Notes under the pieces: model-generated
The model's database searches: none
Seen by the model: the letters and a program-made list of their open reading frames with translations, nothing else
What the model was told of the DNA's origin: nothing
Origin: JAWKWH01 sp965204295
Lineage (GTDB): Bacteria; Pseudomonadota; Alphaproteobacteria; Rhizobiales; Rhizobiaceae
Assembly: GCA_965204295.1 (NCBI GenBank)
Contig: OZ241973.1
Span: 3,348,001-3,412,000 of the forward strand
DNA length: 64,000 bases
Reading direction: 5' to 3'
Position numbers and translations under genes: made by a program
Shown: one piece after another, positions 9,020 through 16,843 of the stretch
How positions within the stretch are numbered: the stretch's first letter is position 1
Layout of the letters: each line of letters starts with the position of its first letter

Positions 9020-9853
9020 CTATCGCGACATCAGGGTCATCGTCGTCATACTGGACAGGATTGTCCTGGTTACGCCGCCAAACAGACGTTCGCGCAACCG
9101 CGAATGGCTGTAGGCGCCGATGACCAGCAGATCGGTCCGGGTGTCGGAAACCCGGTTTTCGATTGCCGCTCCGGCGCCTATTCCGCCCGATGGCTGCGTT
9201 TCCACGGTAACCCTTGCGCCGTGGCGAGCGAGAGTCACCGCTATTTCCGCGCCCGCCATCGCCGAATCCTGTTTGTCGTTGCCGGGGGAATCGACCGTGA
9301 ACACCTCAACCTCGTCGGCCGCGAGAATGAGCGGCAGGGCGTCAAAGGTTGCGCGTGCGGCTTCGCGGCCGCCATCCCAGCCGATGAGTATATTGGAGAT
9401 CGGGCGCGGTTTTTGCGATACGTAGGGAACGAAGATCACAGGTCTGCCGCTGTCGAACAGCAATGTTTCCAGATCGGCCACATCGGCGCGCGCTATGTCG
9501 GGATCGACCTGTCCGGCAACAACCAGATCGGCCGCATAAGCGCTGGAGAGGGCTGAAAGACCCGCGTCGCCCGAAAATGTTTCCGTGGCGCGCCATTCCC
9601 CGGAAAGACCGGCATCGGCCGTTTCGCGTTCGAATATGTCCTTGATCGCGGCGGAGCGTTCATTGGCGGCGGCCAGATCCGACTGATAGAAATCCGTGCT
9701 CGGAAAACCGACCGGCGTCGAGTAGGCGCCGGGCAGGGCTTCGCAATGGAAACCGATCAGATGGCTGCCGAAGGATTGCGCCAGAGGAATCGCCCGCTCC
9801 AGCACCCGGTTTGCATCCTCTTCGCCCCGAAGCACCGCCAATATCGTTTTCAT
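9020..9853 (-). CDS. Universal stress protein, tandem UspA domains
   Basis: A 277-residue protein with two UspA-like domains. The N-terminal one (MKTILAVLRG onward) is degenerate. The C-terminal one starts at ISNILIGWDGG and keeps the nucleotide-binding tail GAYSHSRLRERLFGGVTRTIL. The ATG at 9851-9853 follows GGAGAA; a longer frame to 9919 has no ribosome site. A perfect FNR/FixK palindrome is centred 72.5 bp upstream. In rhizobia, tandem Usp proteins are known members of low-oxygen regulons, which agrees with this site. Confidence 0.9.
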   Translation of the reverse strand: MKTILAVLRGEEDANRVLERAIPLAQSFGSHLIGFHCEALPGAYSTPVGFPSTDFYQSDLAAANERSAAIKDIFERETADAGLSGEWRATETFSGDAGLSALSSAYAADLVVAGQVDPDIARADVADLETLLFDSGRPVIFVPYVSQKPRPISNILIGWDGGREAARATFDALPLILAADEVEVFTVDSPGNDKQDSAMAGAEIAVTLARHGARVTVETQPSGGIGAGAAIENRVSDTRTDLLVIGAYSHSRLRERLFGGVTRTILSSMTTMTLMSR

Positions 9854-9918
9854 CGCTATTCTCCAACGTCGGTAGTTGCCGATTCGGGGAAGGCTAGAAC
9901 CTCGGGCATCGCACAACA

Positions 9919-9932
9919 TTGATGCGGATCAA
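9919..9932 (-). promoter_or_regulatory. Perfect FNR/FixK box upstream of USP 2
   Basis: TTGAT-GCGG-ATCAA is an exact match to the Fnr/FixK palindrome TTGAT-N4-ATCAA. Its centre is 72.5 bp upstream of the ATG of the minus-strand tandem Usp gene. No other gene starts nearby on the plus strand, so that gene is the likely target. Confidence 0.75.
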
Positions 9933-10206
9933 GAAACACGCCGCCGCGGATTACCTGGGTTCGGGACCCGTCGATGTCATCCATTGCGGCGTTAGGCCAG
10001 ATGGGCCGCGCCCTTCGGGTCCGGCAAGGAACGCGATTCGCCTGCCTGCCCGCAATACTCGAAAACGCCGAAGACCTTGCCTCGCGCCTGTTCGCATCCG
10101 TTCAGACCTTTCCTTGCCGACGAAATTGGACAGGACCGACCGATGGGTTCTGACCCTGACCGCGGCCGGCTTCTCCGGCCAGATCGCGTGGGGAGAACAA
10201 GATCCC

Positions 10207-10234
10207 TTGACGGTTTGGGTTGGGGTTATATAAT
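10207..10234 (+). promoter_or_regulatory. Strong sigma-70-type promoter of Hint module A
   Basis: TTGACG at 10207-10212 and a perfect TATAAT at 10229-10234, separated by 16 bp. The predicted start of transcription, about seven bases after the -10, is the first base of the tandem-repeat array at 10241. The same promoter, with a few spacer changes, stands before module B. Homology between the modules begins at this promoter. Confidence 0.8.
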
Positions 10235-10240
10235 AGAATC

Positions 10241-10458
10241 AAGCGGTGCGTCGCCACAAGCGGTGCGTCGCCACAAGCGGTGCGTCGCCACAAGCGGTGC
10301 GTCGCCACAAGCGGTGCGTCGCCACAAGCGGTGCGTCGCCACAAGCGGTGCGTCGCCACAAGCGGTGCGTCGCCACAAGCGGTGCGTCGCCACAAGCGGT
10401 GCGTCGCCACAAGCGGTGCGTCGCCACAAGCGGTGCGTCGCCAACAAGGTGCGTCGCC
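10241..10458 (+). repeat. Array of 17-bp direct repeats, transcribed leader of Hint module A
   Basis: Twelve head-to-tail identical units of 17 bp (core AAGCGGTGCGTCGCC plus AC) start at 10241, 10258 and so on to 10428, followed by one shortened unit to 10458. There is no spacer between units, so this is not a CRISPR array. Each unit contains GGTGCGTC, complementary to GACGCACC at 10469-10476 just beyond the array. Each unit could also form a small hairpin with a UGCG loop. The array lies between a strong promoter and the Hint gene. Open frames through it are an artefact of a repeat that lacks stops. Confidence 0.95.
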
Positions 10459-10460
10459 AA

Positions 10461-10541
10461 TGAAGTATGACGCACCCGTTTCCTTATCGGTGGCATGGGT
10501 GTGAAGACAGGCTGTCGGGCAACCGGCATCTGACCGGAACG
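10461..10541 (+). promoter_or_regulatory. 81-bp leader block identical in both Hint modules
   Basis: These 81 bases are identical to 50841-50921, although the flanking array and the gene have diverged. The block contains the anti-repeat GACGCACC (10469-10476). It also holds CACCC able to pair with a downstream GGGTG, which would compete with repeat pairing because the two overlap. A 14-codon open frame (10460-10504, MKYDAPVSLSVAWV) reads through it, starting ATG here and TTG in module B. A cis-regulatory RNA role is inferred. Confidence 0.6.
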
Positions 10542-10593
10542 TCTGCCCGCGGTTTTCCGCCGGGTCGTTCCCCGGACTGAAAGGATACTGCTC

Positions 10594-11550
10594 GTGGCTA
10601 TTGTACAGATCTTTCACTACATTTTCTTTCAACAGACAACACCCGTCCCCTCCGGGCCGGACGGGTCAATCTCGTGGACCGGTTCTGAGACCTCCGTCTC
10701 AGAAGTACCAAGCAGTGTCAATTCCGGAGACGATGGCCTTCTGGATGAAGGCGCCGACTTCTTCCTATTCGGCGGCATCACCTACACGGGGTACGTGGTC
10801 GGATTCGGAGGCGAGACCTACGCCATTTTCAGCGATAGAACCGATTTCAGCGATGGAAGCAGCTATTTCATCCCCTACGACATCAGTCGGCAAAACATCG
10901 CGCACCTGGCGAACGGGGGCCGTTCGACGGGTTTCACGGAAACCGGGGCGCAGGTCTTCAACTGCTTCGCCACCGGAACGCGAATCGCCACGCCGGACGG
11001 CGACAAACCCATCGAGATGCTGCGGGCCGGCGAAAAGGTGCTGACCCATGACGGCAGGGCCGCGCCGGTGATCTGGCGGGCGTGGCAGTCGGTCGCCAAC
11101 CCGCGCAATTTGAGCGTCGGCCGCGGCCCCGTGCGCATCGAGGCCGGCGCCCTCGGCCCGGACCTGCCGAACGGACCGCTGACCGTGACCGCCGATCACG
11201 CCCTGCTGTTCGACGACATGCTGATCAACGCCGGAACGCTGGTCAACGGAACCACAATCCGCCTGCTGCCGCTTTCGGAGATGCCGGCGAGGTTCAACTA
11301 CTGGCATGTGGAGCTTGAGAAACACGAGTGCATCGTGGCCAACGGCGTTCCCGCGGAGAGCTTTATCGATTATATCGGCCGGTCCGGCTTCGACAATTAC
11401 GGCGAATATCTCGACCTTGCGGGGGCCGACCGTCTGATTGCGGAAATGCCGCTGCCGCGCGTCTGCGCGCACCGGCTTGTTCCGCCCGACCTTCGCGAGG
11501 CGCTGGGCATCGCACCGCCCTCCTACATACCCCGGCGCGCCGCCGCCTGA
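10594..11550 (+). CDS. Hint (hedgehog/intein) domain protein, module A
   Basis: A 318-residue protein of the Hint_2 type found in Rhodobacterales and relatives. Residues 1-123 form an N-terminal region with SWTG and GETYAIFS motifs. The Hint fold starts at Cys124 in NCFATGT, the residue expected to attack its own peptide bond, and keeps the block-B motif T199-A-D-H202. No Asn-Cys splice end is present, so N-terminal release rather than splicing would be expected. The C-terminal extension contains IDYIGRSGFDNYGEYLDLAGADR. The GTG at 10594 has AGGA eight bases upstream, conserved in the paralogue. There is no obvious signal peptide. Substrate and role are unknown. Confidence 0.85.
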   Translation: MAIVQIFHYIFFQQTTPVPSGPDGSISWTGSETSVSEVPSSVNSGDDGLLDEGADFFLFGGITYTGYVVGFGGETYAIFSDRTDFSDGSSYFIPYDISRQNIAHLANGGRSTGFTETGAQVFNCFATGTRIATPDGDKPIEMLRAGEKVLTHDGRAAPVIWRAWQSVANPRNLSVGRGPVRIEAGALGPDLPNGPLTVTADHALLFDDMLINAGTLVNGTTIRLLPLSEMPARFNYWHVELEKHECIVANGVPAESFIDYIGRSGFDNYGEYLDLAGADRLIAEMPLPRVCAHRLVPPDLREALGIAPPSYIPRRAAA

Positions 11551-11710
11551 CGCAACACACACAGCGGCGCTCCCTGGCCACGCGGCAATCCCGCCGGGAC
11601 CGGATGATCCGCCACAGAAGCGGCCCATATCGAAGGAAGCATTGGAAATTGTCGCACGGGGTGCTATTTCAGTGTTCTGAATTGCCATGCTCCACGGGAC
11701 AGCGCTTAGC

Positions 11711-13330
11711 ATGACCACTCCCCCGCCCGCCGGTCTGTTTCCTCTCGGCGAGGACGCTACGCCCTACCGCAAGCTAACCGCCGACTTCGTCTCCATGGAC
11801 GCCTACAAGGGAGAGCAAATCCTGGCGGTGGAGACGGAAGCTCTGCGTCTGCTGGCCGAGACGGCGTTCGGCGACATCAATCATCTGCTTCGCCCCGGTC
11901 ACCTGAAGCAGCTTGCATCGATCCTCGAAGATCCCCAGGCAACCGACAATGACCGGTTCGTCGCCTACGATCTCTTGAAAAACGCCAACATCGCCGCGGG
12001 CGGCATCCTGCCCATGTGCCAGGACACGGGCACCGCGATCATCATGGGCAAGAAGGGCCGCCGCGTCTGGACGGAGGGCGGCGATGCCGACCGGTTGGGC
12101 CAAGGTGTGCGGGATGCTTATGAGCGCAGGAATCTGCGGTACTCGCAACTCGCGCCGCTATCCATGTTCGAGGAGAAGAACACACGCAACAATCTGCCCG
12201 CCCAGATCGACATCTACGAGGAAGGCGAAGACGCCTACAAACTGCTCTTCATCGCCAAGGGCGGCGGTTCGGCCAACAAGACATTTCTCTACCAGGGCGC
12301 GCCCTCGCTTCTGACCCATGACAGGATGACAGGGTTCCTGAGGGAGAAAATCCTCACACTGGGAACGGCGGCCTGCCCGCCATATCATCTGGCCATCGTC
12401 ATCGGCGGCACTTCCGCCGAAATGAACCTGAAAACCGTGAAACTGGCCTCGACCCGCTATCTGGACAGCCTGCCGGTCGAAGGCGGCGAAGACGGGCATG
12501 CGTTTCGCGACCTTGAAATGGAGGCGGAAGTCCACAAACTGACCCAGGCCACCGGTGTCGGCGCGCAGTTCGGCGGGAAATACTTCTGTCACGACGTCCG
12601 CGTGATCCGCCTGCCGCGCCACGGCGCTTCGTTGCCGATCGGTCTCGGTGTTTCCTGCTCGGCCGACCGGCAGGCAATAGGGAAAATCACCAGGGATGGC
12701 GTTTTCATCGAAGCGCTGGAGACCGATCCGTCGAAATACATGCCCGAGATCGATGAAGATGCGCTGACAAGCCATGTTGTCGCCATCGATCTGAACCAAT
12801 CGATGATCCAAATTCTGAGTAAATTGTCAAAAAACTCTGTAAAGACGAGACTTTCCTTGTCCGGGCCAATTATCGTTGCACGTGATCTGGCGCATGCAAA
12901 GATCCGTGAACGGCTCGAAAATGGCGAACCGATGCCGGATTATTTCAAAAACCACCCGATCTATTATGCAGGACCCGCCAAGACACCGAAAGGCTACGCT
13001 TCAGGTTCGTTCGGCCCGACGACGGCGGGCCGGATGGATTCATTTGTTGACCAGTTCCAGTCATTCGGCGGCTCTATGGTGATGCTGGCGAAGGGCAATC
13101 GCTCGCGGACGGTGCGTGAAGCCTGCAAGCGCCATGGCGGTTTTTATCTCGGCTCCGTCGGCGGCCCGGCGGCCCGTTTGGCGCGGGACTGCATCAAGAA
13201 GGTCGAGGTCGTCGAGTATCCCGAGTTCGGCATGGAGGCTGTCTGGCGCATTGAAGTAGAGGATTTTCCCGCTTTTATCGTCATCGACGACAAGGGCAAT
13301 GACTTCTTCAAGGAGTTGAATTTGGGGTGA
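11711..13330 (+). CDS. Fumarate hydratase, class I (iron-sulfur)
   Basis: TCA-cycle enzyme of about 539 residues interconverting fumarate and malate with an oxygen-sensitive [4Fe-4S] cluster. The three cluster cysteines fall in CQDTGTAII, GTAACPPYH and GVSCSADRQ, exactly as in FumA/FumB; the beta-domain ends with GGPAARLARDCIKKVE and PEFGMEAVWRIEVEDFPAF. Start ATG at 11711 assumed; another in-frame ATG at 11687 is possible. Symbol left blank because fumA and fumB cannot be told apart here. It is monocistronic, following Hint module A. Confidence 0.93.
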   Translation: MTTPPPAGLFPLGEDATPYRKLTADFVSMDAYKGEQILAVETEALRLLAETAFGDINHLLRPGHLKQLASILEDPQATDNDRFVAYDLLKNANIAAGGILPMCQDTGTAIIMGKKGRRVWTEGGDADRLGQGVRDAYERRNLRYSQLAPLSMFEEKNTRNNLPAQIDIYEEGEDAYKLLFIAKGGGSANKTFLYQGAPSLLTHDRMTGFLREKILTLGTAACPPYHLAIVIGGTSAEMNLKTVKLASTRYLDSLPVEGGEDGHAFRDLEMEAEVHKLTQATGVGAQFGGKYFCHDVRVIRLPRHGASLPIGLGVSCSADRQAIGKITRDGVFIEALETDPSKYMPEIDEDALTSHVVAIDLNQSMIQILSKLSKNSVKTRLSLSGPIIVARDLAHAKIRERLENGEPMPDYFKNHPIYYAGPAKTPKGYASGSFGPTTAGRMDSFVDQFQSFGGSMVMLAKGNRSRTVREACKRHGGFYLGSVGGPAARLARDCIKKVEVVEYPEFGMEAVWRIEVEDFPAFIVIDDKGNDFFKELNLG

Positions 13331-13558
13331 GTTGACCCGCGCAATTGATCCCGTGCGCGGCGTCACAACGGCCATGGACAATCGACACGTCGATGTCTTC
13401 CGGTTGCATAGGGATGGCGAATGAGGATGTCATGCGTCTCAATCAGCAGGCCGGAACAGACGCGAGGGTCATCGTGCGTTGATCTGACCGCAAAATTGAG
13501 AAACAGTGTATCGGCCGGGTTGTTGAACCGGCGGTTTGTCATTGGAGGACAAGTTCAG

Positions 13559-13960
13559 GTGGAGAAGGGTTTTCAGGCATTGCTCAATGAGGCCAATGCC
13601 GAAATTCGGGCGGTTTCGGTACACGAAGCGTACGATATGGCCAAATCGGACGACGTCGTCCTGGTCGACATCCGGGACATTCGCGAACTGGGCCGCGAGG
13701 GCCAGATCAAGGGTGCGATCCACGCGCCGCGCGGGATGCTGGAGTTCTGGGTCGACCCGGAAAGCCCCTACCATCGGGAGGTTTTCGCATCCGGCAAAAC
13801 CTTCGTGTTTTTCTGTGCCGCCGGCTGGCGGTCGGCGCTTGCGACCAAATCCATGCAGGACATGGGACTGGCCCCGGCCATGCACATAGAGGGTGGTTTT
13901 ACCGCCTGGAAGGAAGCGGAAATGCCGATAGAAGCGCCAAAGCAGGATTCCGAAGAATAG
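13559..13960 (+). CDS. Rhodanese-like sulfurtransferase, single domain
   Basis: A 133-residue single rhodanese domain. The active-site loop CAAGWRS carries the persulfide-forming cysteine; DIRDIRELGREGQIKGAIHAPRG is the usual N-terminal half and GGFTAWKEA the C-terminal signature. The GTG at 13559 follows GGAGG at ten bases, better than longer in-frame starts from 13421. Donor and acceptor are unknown; such proteins move sulfur for cofactors or tRNA, or detoxify. Confidence 0.88.
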   Translation: MEKGFQALLNEANAEIRAVSVHEAYDMAKSDDVVLVDIRDIRELGREGQIKGAIHAPRGMLEFWVDPESPYHREVFASGKTFVFFCAAGWRSALATKSMQDMGLAPAMHIEGGFTAWKEAEMPIEAPKQDSEE

Positions 13961-14125
13961 AGTTTTGCGCCCGGGCCGCAACTCCGCGGCGGTTTTCATT
14001 CACGAATGCGACAATCTCGGCCGGCACCGTTGCATCGGACGTGATGCGGCTTTGCCCGGGTCCTTCGGCGCGCGTTGACCGGCATATGCCGGCGTCCGTG
14101 ACGATTTGCGGATATCCCGGCGAAT

Positions 14126-14139
14126 TTGACATATCGCAA
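14126..14139 (+). promoter_or_regulatory. Weak Crp/Fnr-type box upstream of USP 3
   Basis: TTGAC-ATAT-CGCAA fits TTG-N8-CAA and the left Fnr half-site with one change; the right half is imperfect. Its centre is 65.5 bp upstream of the ATG at 14198. Taken alone it would be ignored; it is listed because the other two Usp genes have similar boxes at 72.5 bp. Confidence 0.35.
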
Positions 14140-14197
14140 GGTCATTTGTTCAAGCACCCGCCAATGTTGACCCGAAGCGCATATGGGAGGCCGACAC

Positions 14198-14611
14198 ATG
14201 TTCTCGACCATTATGATTCCCGTTGATCTTGCTCACGCCGACAAGCTCGACAAGGCGATGACAGTCGCTACCGAAATAGCGAAAAAGGAGAATGCCGGTC
14301 TGATTGCGGTTGGGGTTACGACATCGCAACCGTCAACCGTCGCCCATAATCCAGAGGAATTCGAACGGAAGCTGGGTGAATTTGCCGCCGCCGCGTCCGA
14401 AAAATATGGGCTCAATGTTCGACACAAGGCGCTAAACAGCCACGATCCGGTTCGCGATCTTGATGACATGCTGATGAAGTCGATCGGCGATGATAATGTA
14501 GACCTGGTGGTCATGGCGTCCCATGTGCCGGGCGTCACAGATTACATCTTTGCATCCAACGCCGGTCATCTGGCGTCGCATACGCCCGTTTCGATTTTCG
14601 TTGTGCGATAG
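14198..14611 (+). CDS. Universal stress protein, single UspA domain
   Basis: A 137-residue UspA-fold protein beginning FSTIMIPVDLAHADK and ending SHTPVSIFVVR, with a nucleotide-loop-like SHVPGVTDYIFASNAGHLA. The ATG at 14198 follows GGGAGG and is better than the ATG at 14183. It resembles USP 1 more in layout than the tandem protein. Two 35-bp palindromic repeats begin at its stop codon. Confidence 0.9.
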   Translation: MFSTIMIPVDLAHADKLDKAMTVATEIAKKENAGLIAVGVTTSQPSTVAHNPEEFERKLGEFAAAASEKYGLNVRHKALNSHDPVRDLDDMLMKSIGDDNVDLVVMASHVPGVTDYIFASNAGHLASHTPVSIFVVR

Positions 14612-14711
14612 CACGGACCACTCCATGGAGTTGGCGGTCCGCCCCTTCTGGAGAAATAATATCGAATTTCGAGGTGGCACGGACCACCCCATGGAGTTGG
14701 CGGTCCGCCCC
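14611..14711. repeat. Pair of 35-bp palindromic repeats (REP-like), possible terminator
   Basis: Two direct copies, 14611-14645 and 14677-14711, differ at one base and are separated by 31 bp. Each holds an inverted repeat: GGACC on one side, GGTCC on the other, around a CCATGG palindrome. They lie between the convergent Usp and DUF971 genes, so either copy could end transcripts or protect 3' ends, but neither has a T-tract. Confidence 0.75.
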
Positions 14712-14766
14712 CCGTTCAGATGCCAATGGGCTTGATTCCGTTCACAAATTCCCCCCACCCTGCTGG

Positions 14767-15126
14767 TCAAGCTGTTCGCGACAGGCCTTTTTTGTCGAGT
14801 TCATCGAGATATTCCAGCCATCGTTCTTCCCTGTTGCGTCCCAACTCGCGAAAATAGTCCCACGAGAATATGCCGGTGTCGTGCATGTCGTCGAACGCGA
14901 TGCGAACCGCATAGTTGCCTGTCGGGTGGAGGGCCATGATTTCGACATTGGCTTTTCCCGCGACGGTCACCCGTTGTTCCGGTGAATGCCCCCGCACCTC
15001 CGCGCTTGGCGACAGCACACGCAACATTTCCGCGGAAAGCCCGTAACGTTCCCCGGACCCGAAACTGATCGTCAACAGCTTCCGGTCTTTCGAAACGCGC
15101 AATTCGGTGGGGGCGTCGGCATTCAA
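14767..15126 (-). CDS. DUF971 (gamma-butyrobetaine hydroxylase-like N-terminal domain) protein
   Basis: A protein of about 119 residues made almost entirely of a DUF971 domain: ELRVSKDRKLLTISFGSGERYGL, then LHPTGNYAVRIAFDDMHDTGIFSWDYFREL, the family hallmark. The TTG at 15124-15126 has a GGAG site nine bases upstream and gives the usual family length; a longer TTG at 15267 is less likely. Function is unknown; the domain has been linked to iron-sulfur or metal-related processes. It is divergent from moaA. Confidence 0.75.
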   Translation of the reverse strand: MNADAPTELRVSKDRKLLTISFGSGERYGLSAEMLRVLSPSAEVRGHSPEQRVTVAGKANVEIMALHPTGNYAVRIAFDDMHDTGIFSWDYFRELGRNREERWLEYLDELDKKGLSRTA

Positions 15127-15279
15127 CGTCGTTGTCTCCAATGCGGTGTCCGTCGGTTTCGCCGGATTTTCCTTCGTTCGGGCCCAAGGGCCCGACCCTG
15201 GACATGTGGCGGACTTGCAATTGAATTCAACTCGGACAACATGTACGATAATATGCGGTGACGCCAAACAGGGGGTCGG

Positions 15280-16323
15280 ATGAGCGACATCGGCGAAACT
15301 TCAACGGATCGCGCACCGGCGGCGCTGCCCGCAATGACCGACCCGTTCGGTCGCGATATTACATATCTGCGCGTCTCCGTCACGGATCGCTGCGATTTCC
15401 GCTGCACATACTGCATGGCGGAGCACATGACCTTTCTTCCCAAAAAGGATCTCCTGACACTGGAGGAACTCGATCGGTTGTGTTCGGTTTTCGTTGAAAG
15501 GGGCGTGAGAAAGCTGAGGCTGACCGGCGGTGAGCCGCTGGTGCGAAAAAACGTCATGCACCTGATTAAGCAACTGTCACGCCATCTCAAATCGGGTGCT
15601 CTTGAGGAACTGACCCTCACCACAAACGGTTCCCAGCTTTCGCGGTTCGCCGGGAAACTGGCCGATGCCGGCGTTCGCCGCCTGAACATTTCACTGGACA
15701 CGCTCGACAAGGACAAGTTCCGGCAAATCACCCGCTGGGGCCGGCTCGGCGAGGTTATGGCAGGGATCGGCGCGGCCGAGGAAGCCGGGCTGAAGATCAA
15801 GATCAATACTGTCGCGCTCAAGCGTTTCAACGATGCGGAGATCTCCGAGATCATGCGATGGGCGCATGGCCGGGGCATGGACATGACCGTCATCGAAACC
15901 ATGCCCATGGGTGAAATCGATGAAGATCGGACAGATCAATACCTGCCGTTGTCTCAATTGCGTGAAAGCCTCGAAAAGCAGTTCGCCCTGACCGACATTC
16001 CTTTCAAGACAGGCGGTCCGGCGCGCTATGTCCATGTCGAGGAGACCGGCGGCAGGCTCGGTTTCATAACGCCGCTTACCCATAATTTCTGCGAGAGCTG
16101 CAACCGTGTGCGCCTCACCTGCACCGGGACGCTGTTCATGTGTCTCGGCCAGGACGATGCCGCGGACCTGCGGGACGCATTGCGCTCTTCGGAGGGCAAC
16201 GAACCTGTTTCAGCCGCCATTGATGAAGCGATCATGCGCAAACCGCGGGGCCACGATTTTGTGATTGACCGGTCCACGAAGCGCCCGGCGGTTGCCCGGC
16301 ACATGAGCGTAACGGGCGGATAA
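15280..16323 (+). CDS. moaA: GTP 3',8-cyclase, molybdenum cofactor biosynthesis protein A
   Basis: Radical-SAM enzyme of 347 residues catalysing the first step of molybdopterin synthesis. The N-terminal cluster motif is DRCDFRCTYCM (CxxxCxxC), and the C-terminal second [4Fe-4S] site is NFCESCNRVRLTCTG with a further MCLG cysteine. The LRLTGGEPLVRK segment matches the family. The protein ends in Gly-Gly, as functional MoaA does. The fdhD-mobA-mobB-moeA operon 1.7 kb downstream belongs to the same pathway. Confidence 0.95.
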   Translation: MSDIGETSTDRAPAALPAMTDPFGRDITYLRVSVTDRCDFRCTYCMAEHMTFLPKKDLLTLEELDRLCSVFVERGVRKLRLTGGEPLVRKNVMHLIKQLSRHLKSGALEELTLTTNGSQLSRFAGKLADAGVRRLNISLDTLDKDKFRQITRWGRLGEVMAGIGAAEEAGLKIKINTVALKRFNDAEISEIMRWAHGRGMDMTVIETMPMGEIDEDRTDQYLPLSQLRESLEKQFALTDIPFKTGGPARYVHVEETGGRLGFITPLTHNFCESCNRVRLTCTGTLFMCLGQDDAADLRDALRSSEGNEPVSAAIDEAIMRKPRGHDFVIDRSTKRPAVARHMSVTGG

Positions 16324-16496
16324 GGCCGCATCGGGCGTTCATCTCTCAATACCGTGAACTCGGCAACCCAGCCATGCGCCATGCGCATTGGTAATCGATG
16401 CTCCCGCGTCATATCTCCGGCGTGTCAAGACCGGTCATCCCGGCCGGCCAGGCCGGAGGCCCCCTCCCGGCGCCCTCGACAGTCAGGATTTGTCCG

Positions 16497-16652
16497 ATGA
16501 GTGATAACCGTACCCCGCCTCGGAACGAAGAATTTTGCAGTTTGGACTACTACATGGAACGCGCCCGTATCGAGCGCAGCAAGGCCGCCCGCCGGTTTTT
16601 CCGCCGCCTCGTTGGCGCGGTGGACGAAGCCGACACCGCGACCCGGGGCTGA
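16497..16652 (+). CDS. Small conserved-looking protein of unknown function
   Basis: A 51-residue protein beginning MSDNRTPPRNEE. It has a basic, probably helical stretch (YYMERARIERSKAARRFFRR) that looks like a genuine small soluble or membrane-associated protein. The ATG has AGGA eight bases upstream. The composition differs from the low-information shadow frames nearby. I do not recognise a named family. Confidence 0.5.
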   Translation: MSDNRTPPRNEEFCSLDYYMERARIERSKAARRFFRRLVGAVDEADTATRG

Positions 16653-16843
16653 TGCTTCAGTGCAGACCGGCAGGCGGCCGGAACGAGGGGGCGCTCCGGC
16701 CGCGATTTGTTTGCTCCGGAACGCAACGTATTGCATTGCAAAATGCCTGCGATGATTGTCGCATGACGCGCGCCTCATTTCGCACTATGTCATAGCCACT
16801 GCCCGGGCGAGGTCCGGGCGATTCCATTGGTGGCGGCAATTCC

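Noticed and set aside
10241..10458. CRISPR array
   Set aside because: Units are contiguous with two-base linkers and no unique spacers, and there are no cas genes.
10077..10632. Long open frames through repeat array A on both strands, encoding 17-residue peptide repeats
   Set aside because: A 17-bp unit without stop codons is open in every frame by construction. There is no ribosome site or consistent start, and the array lies between a promoter and the real gene.
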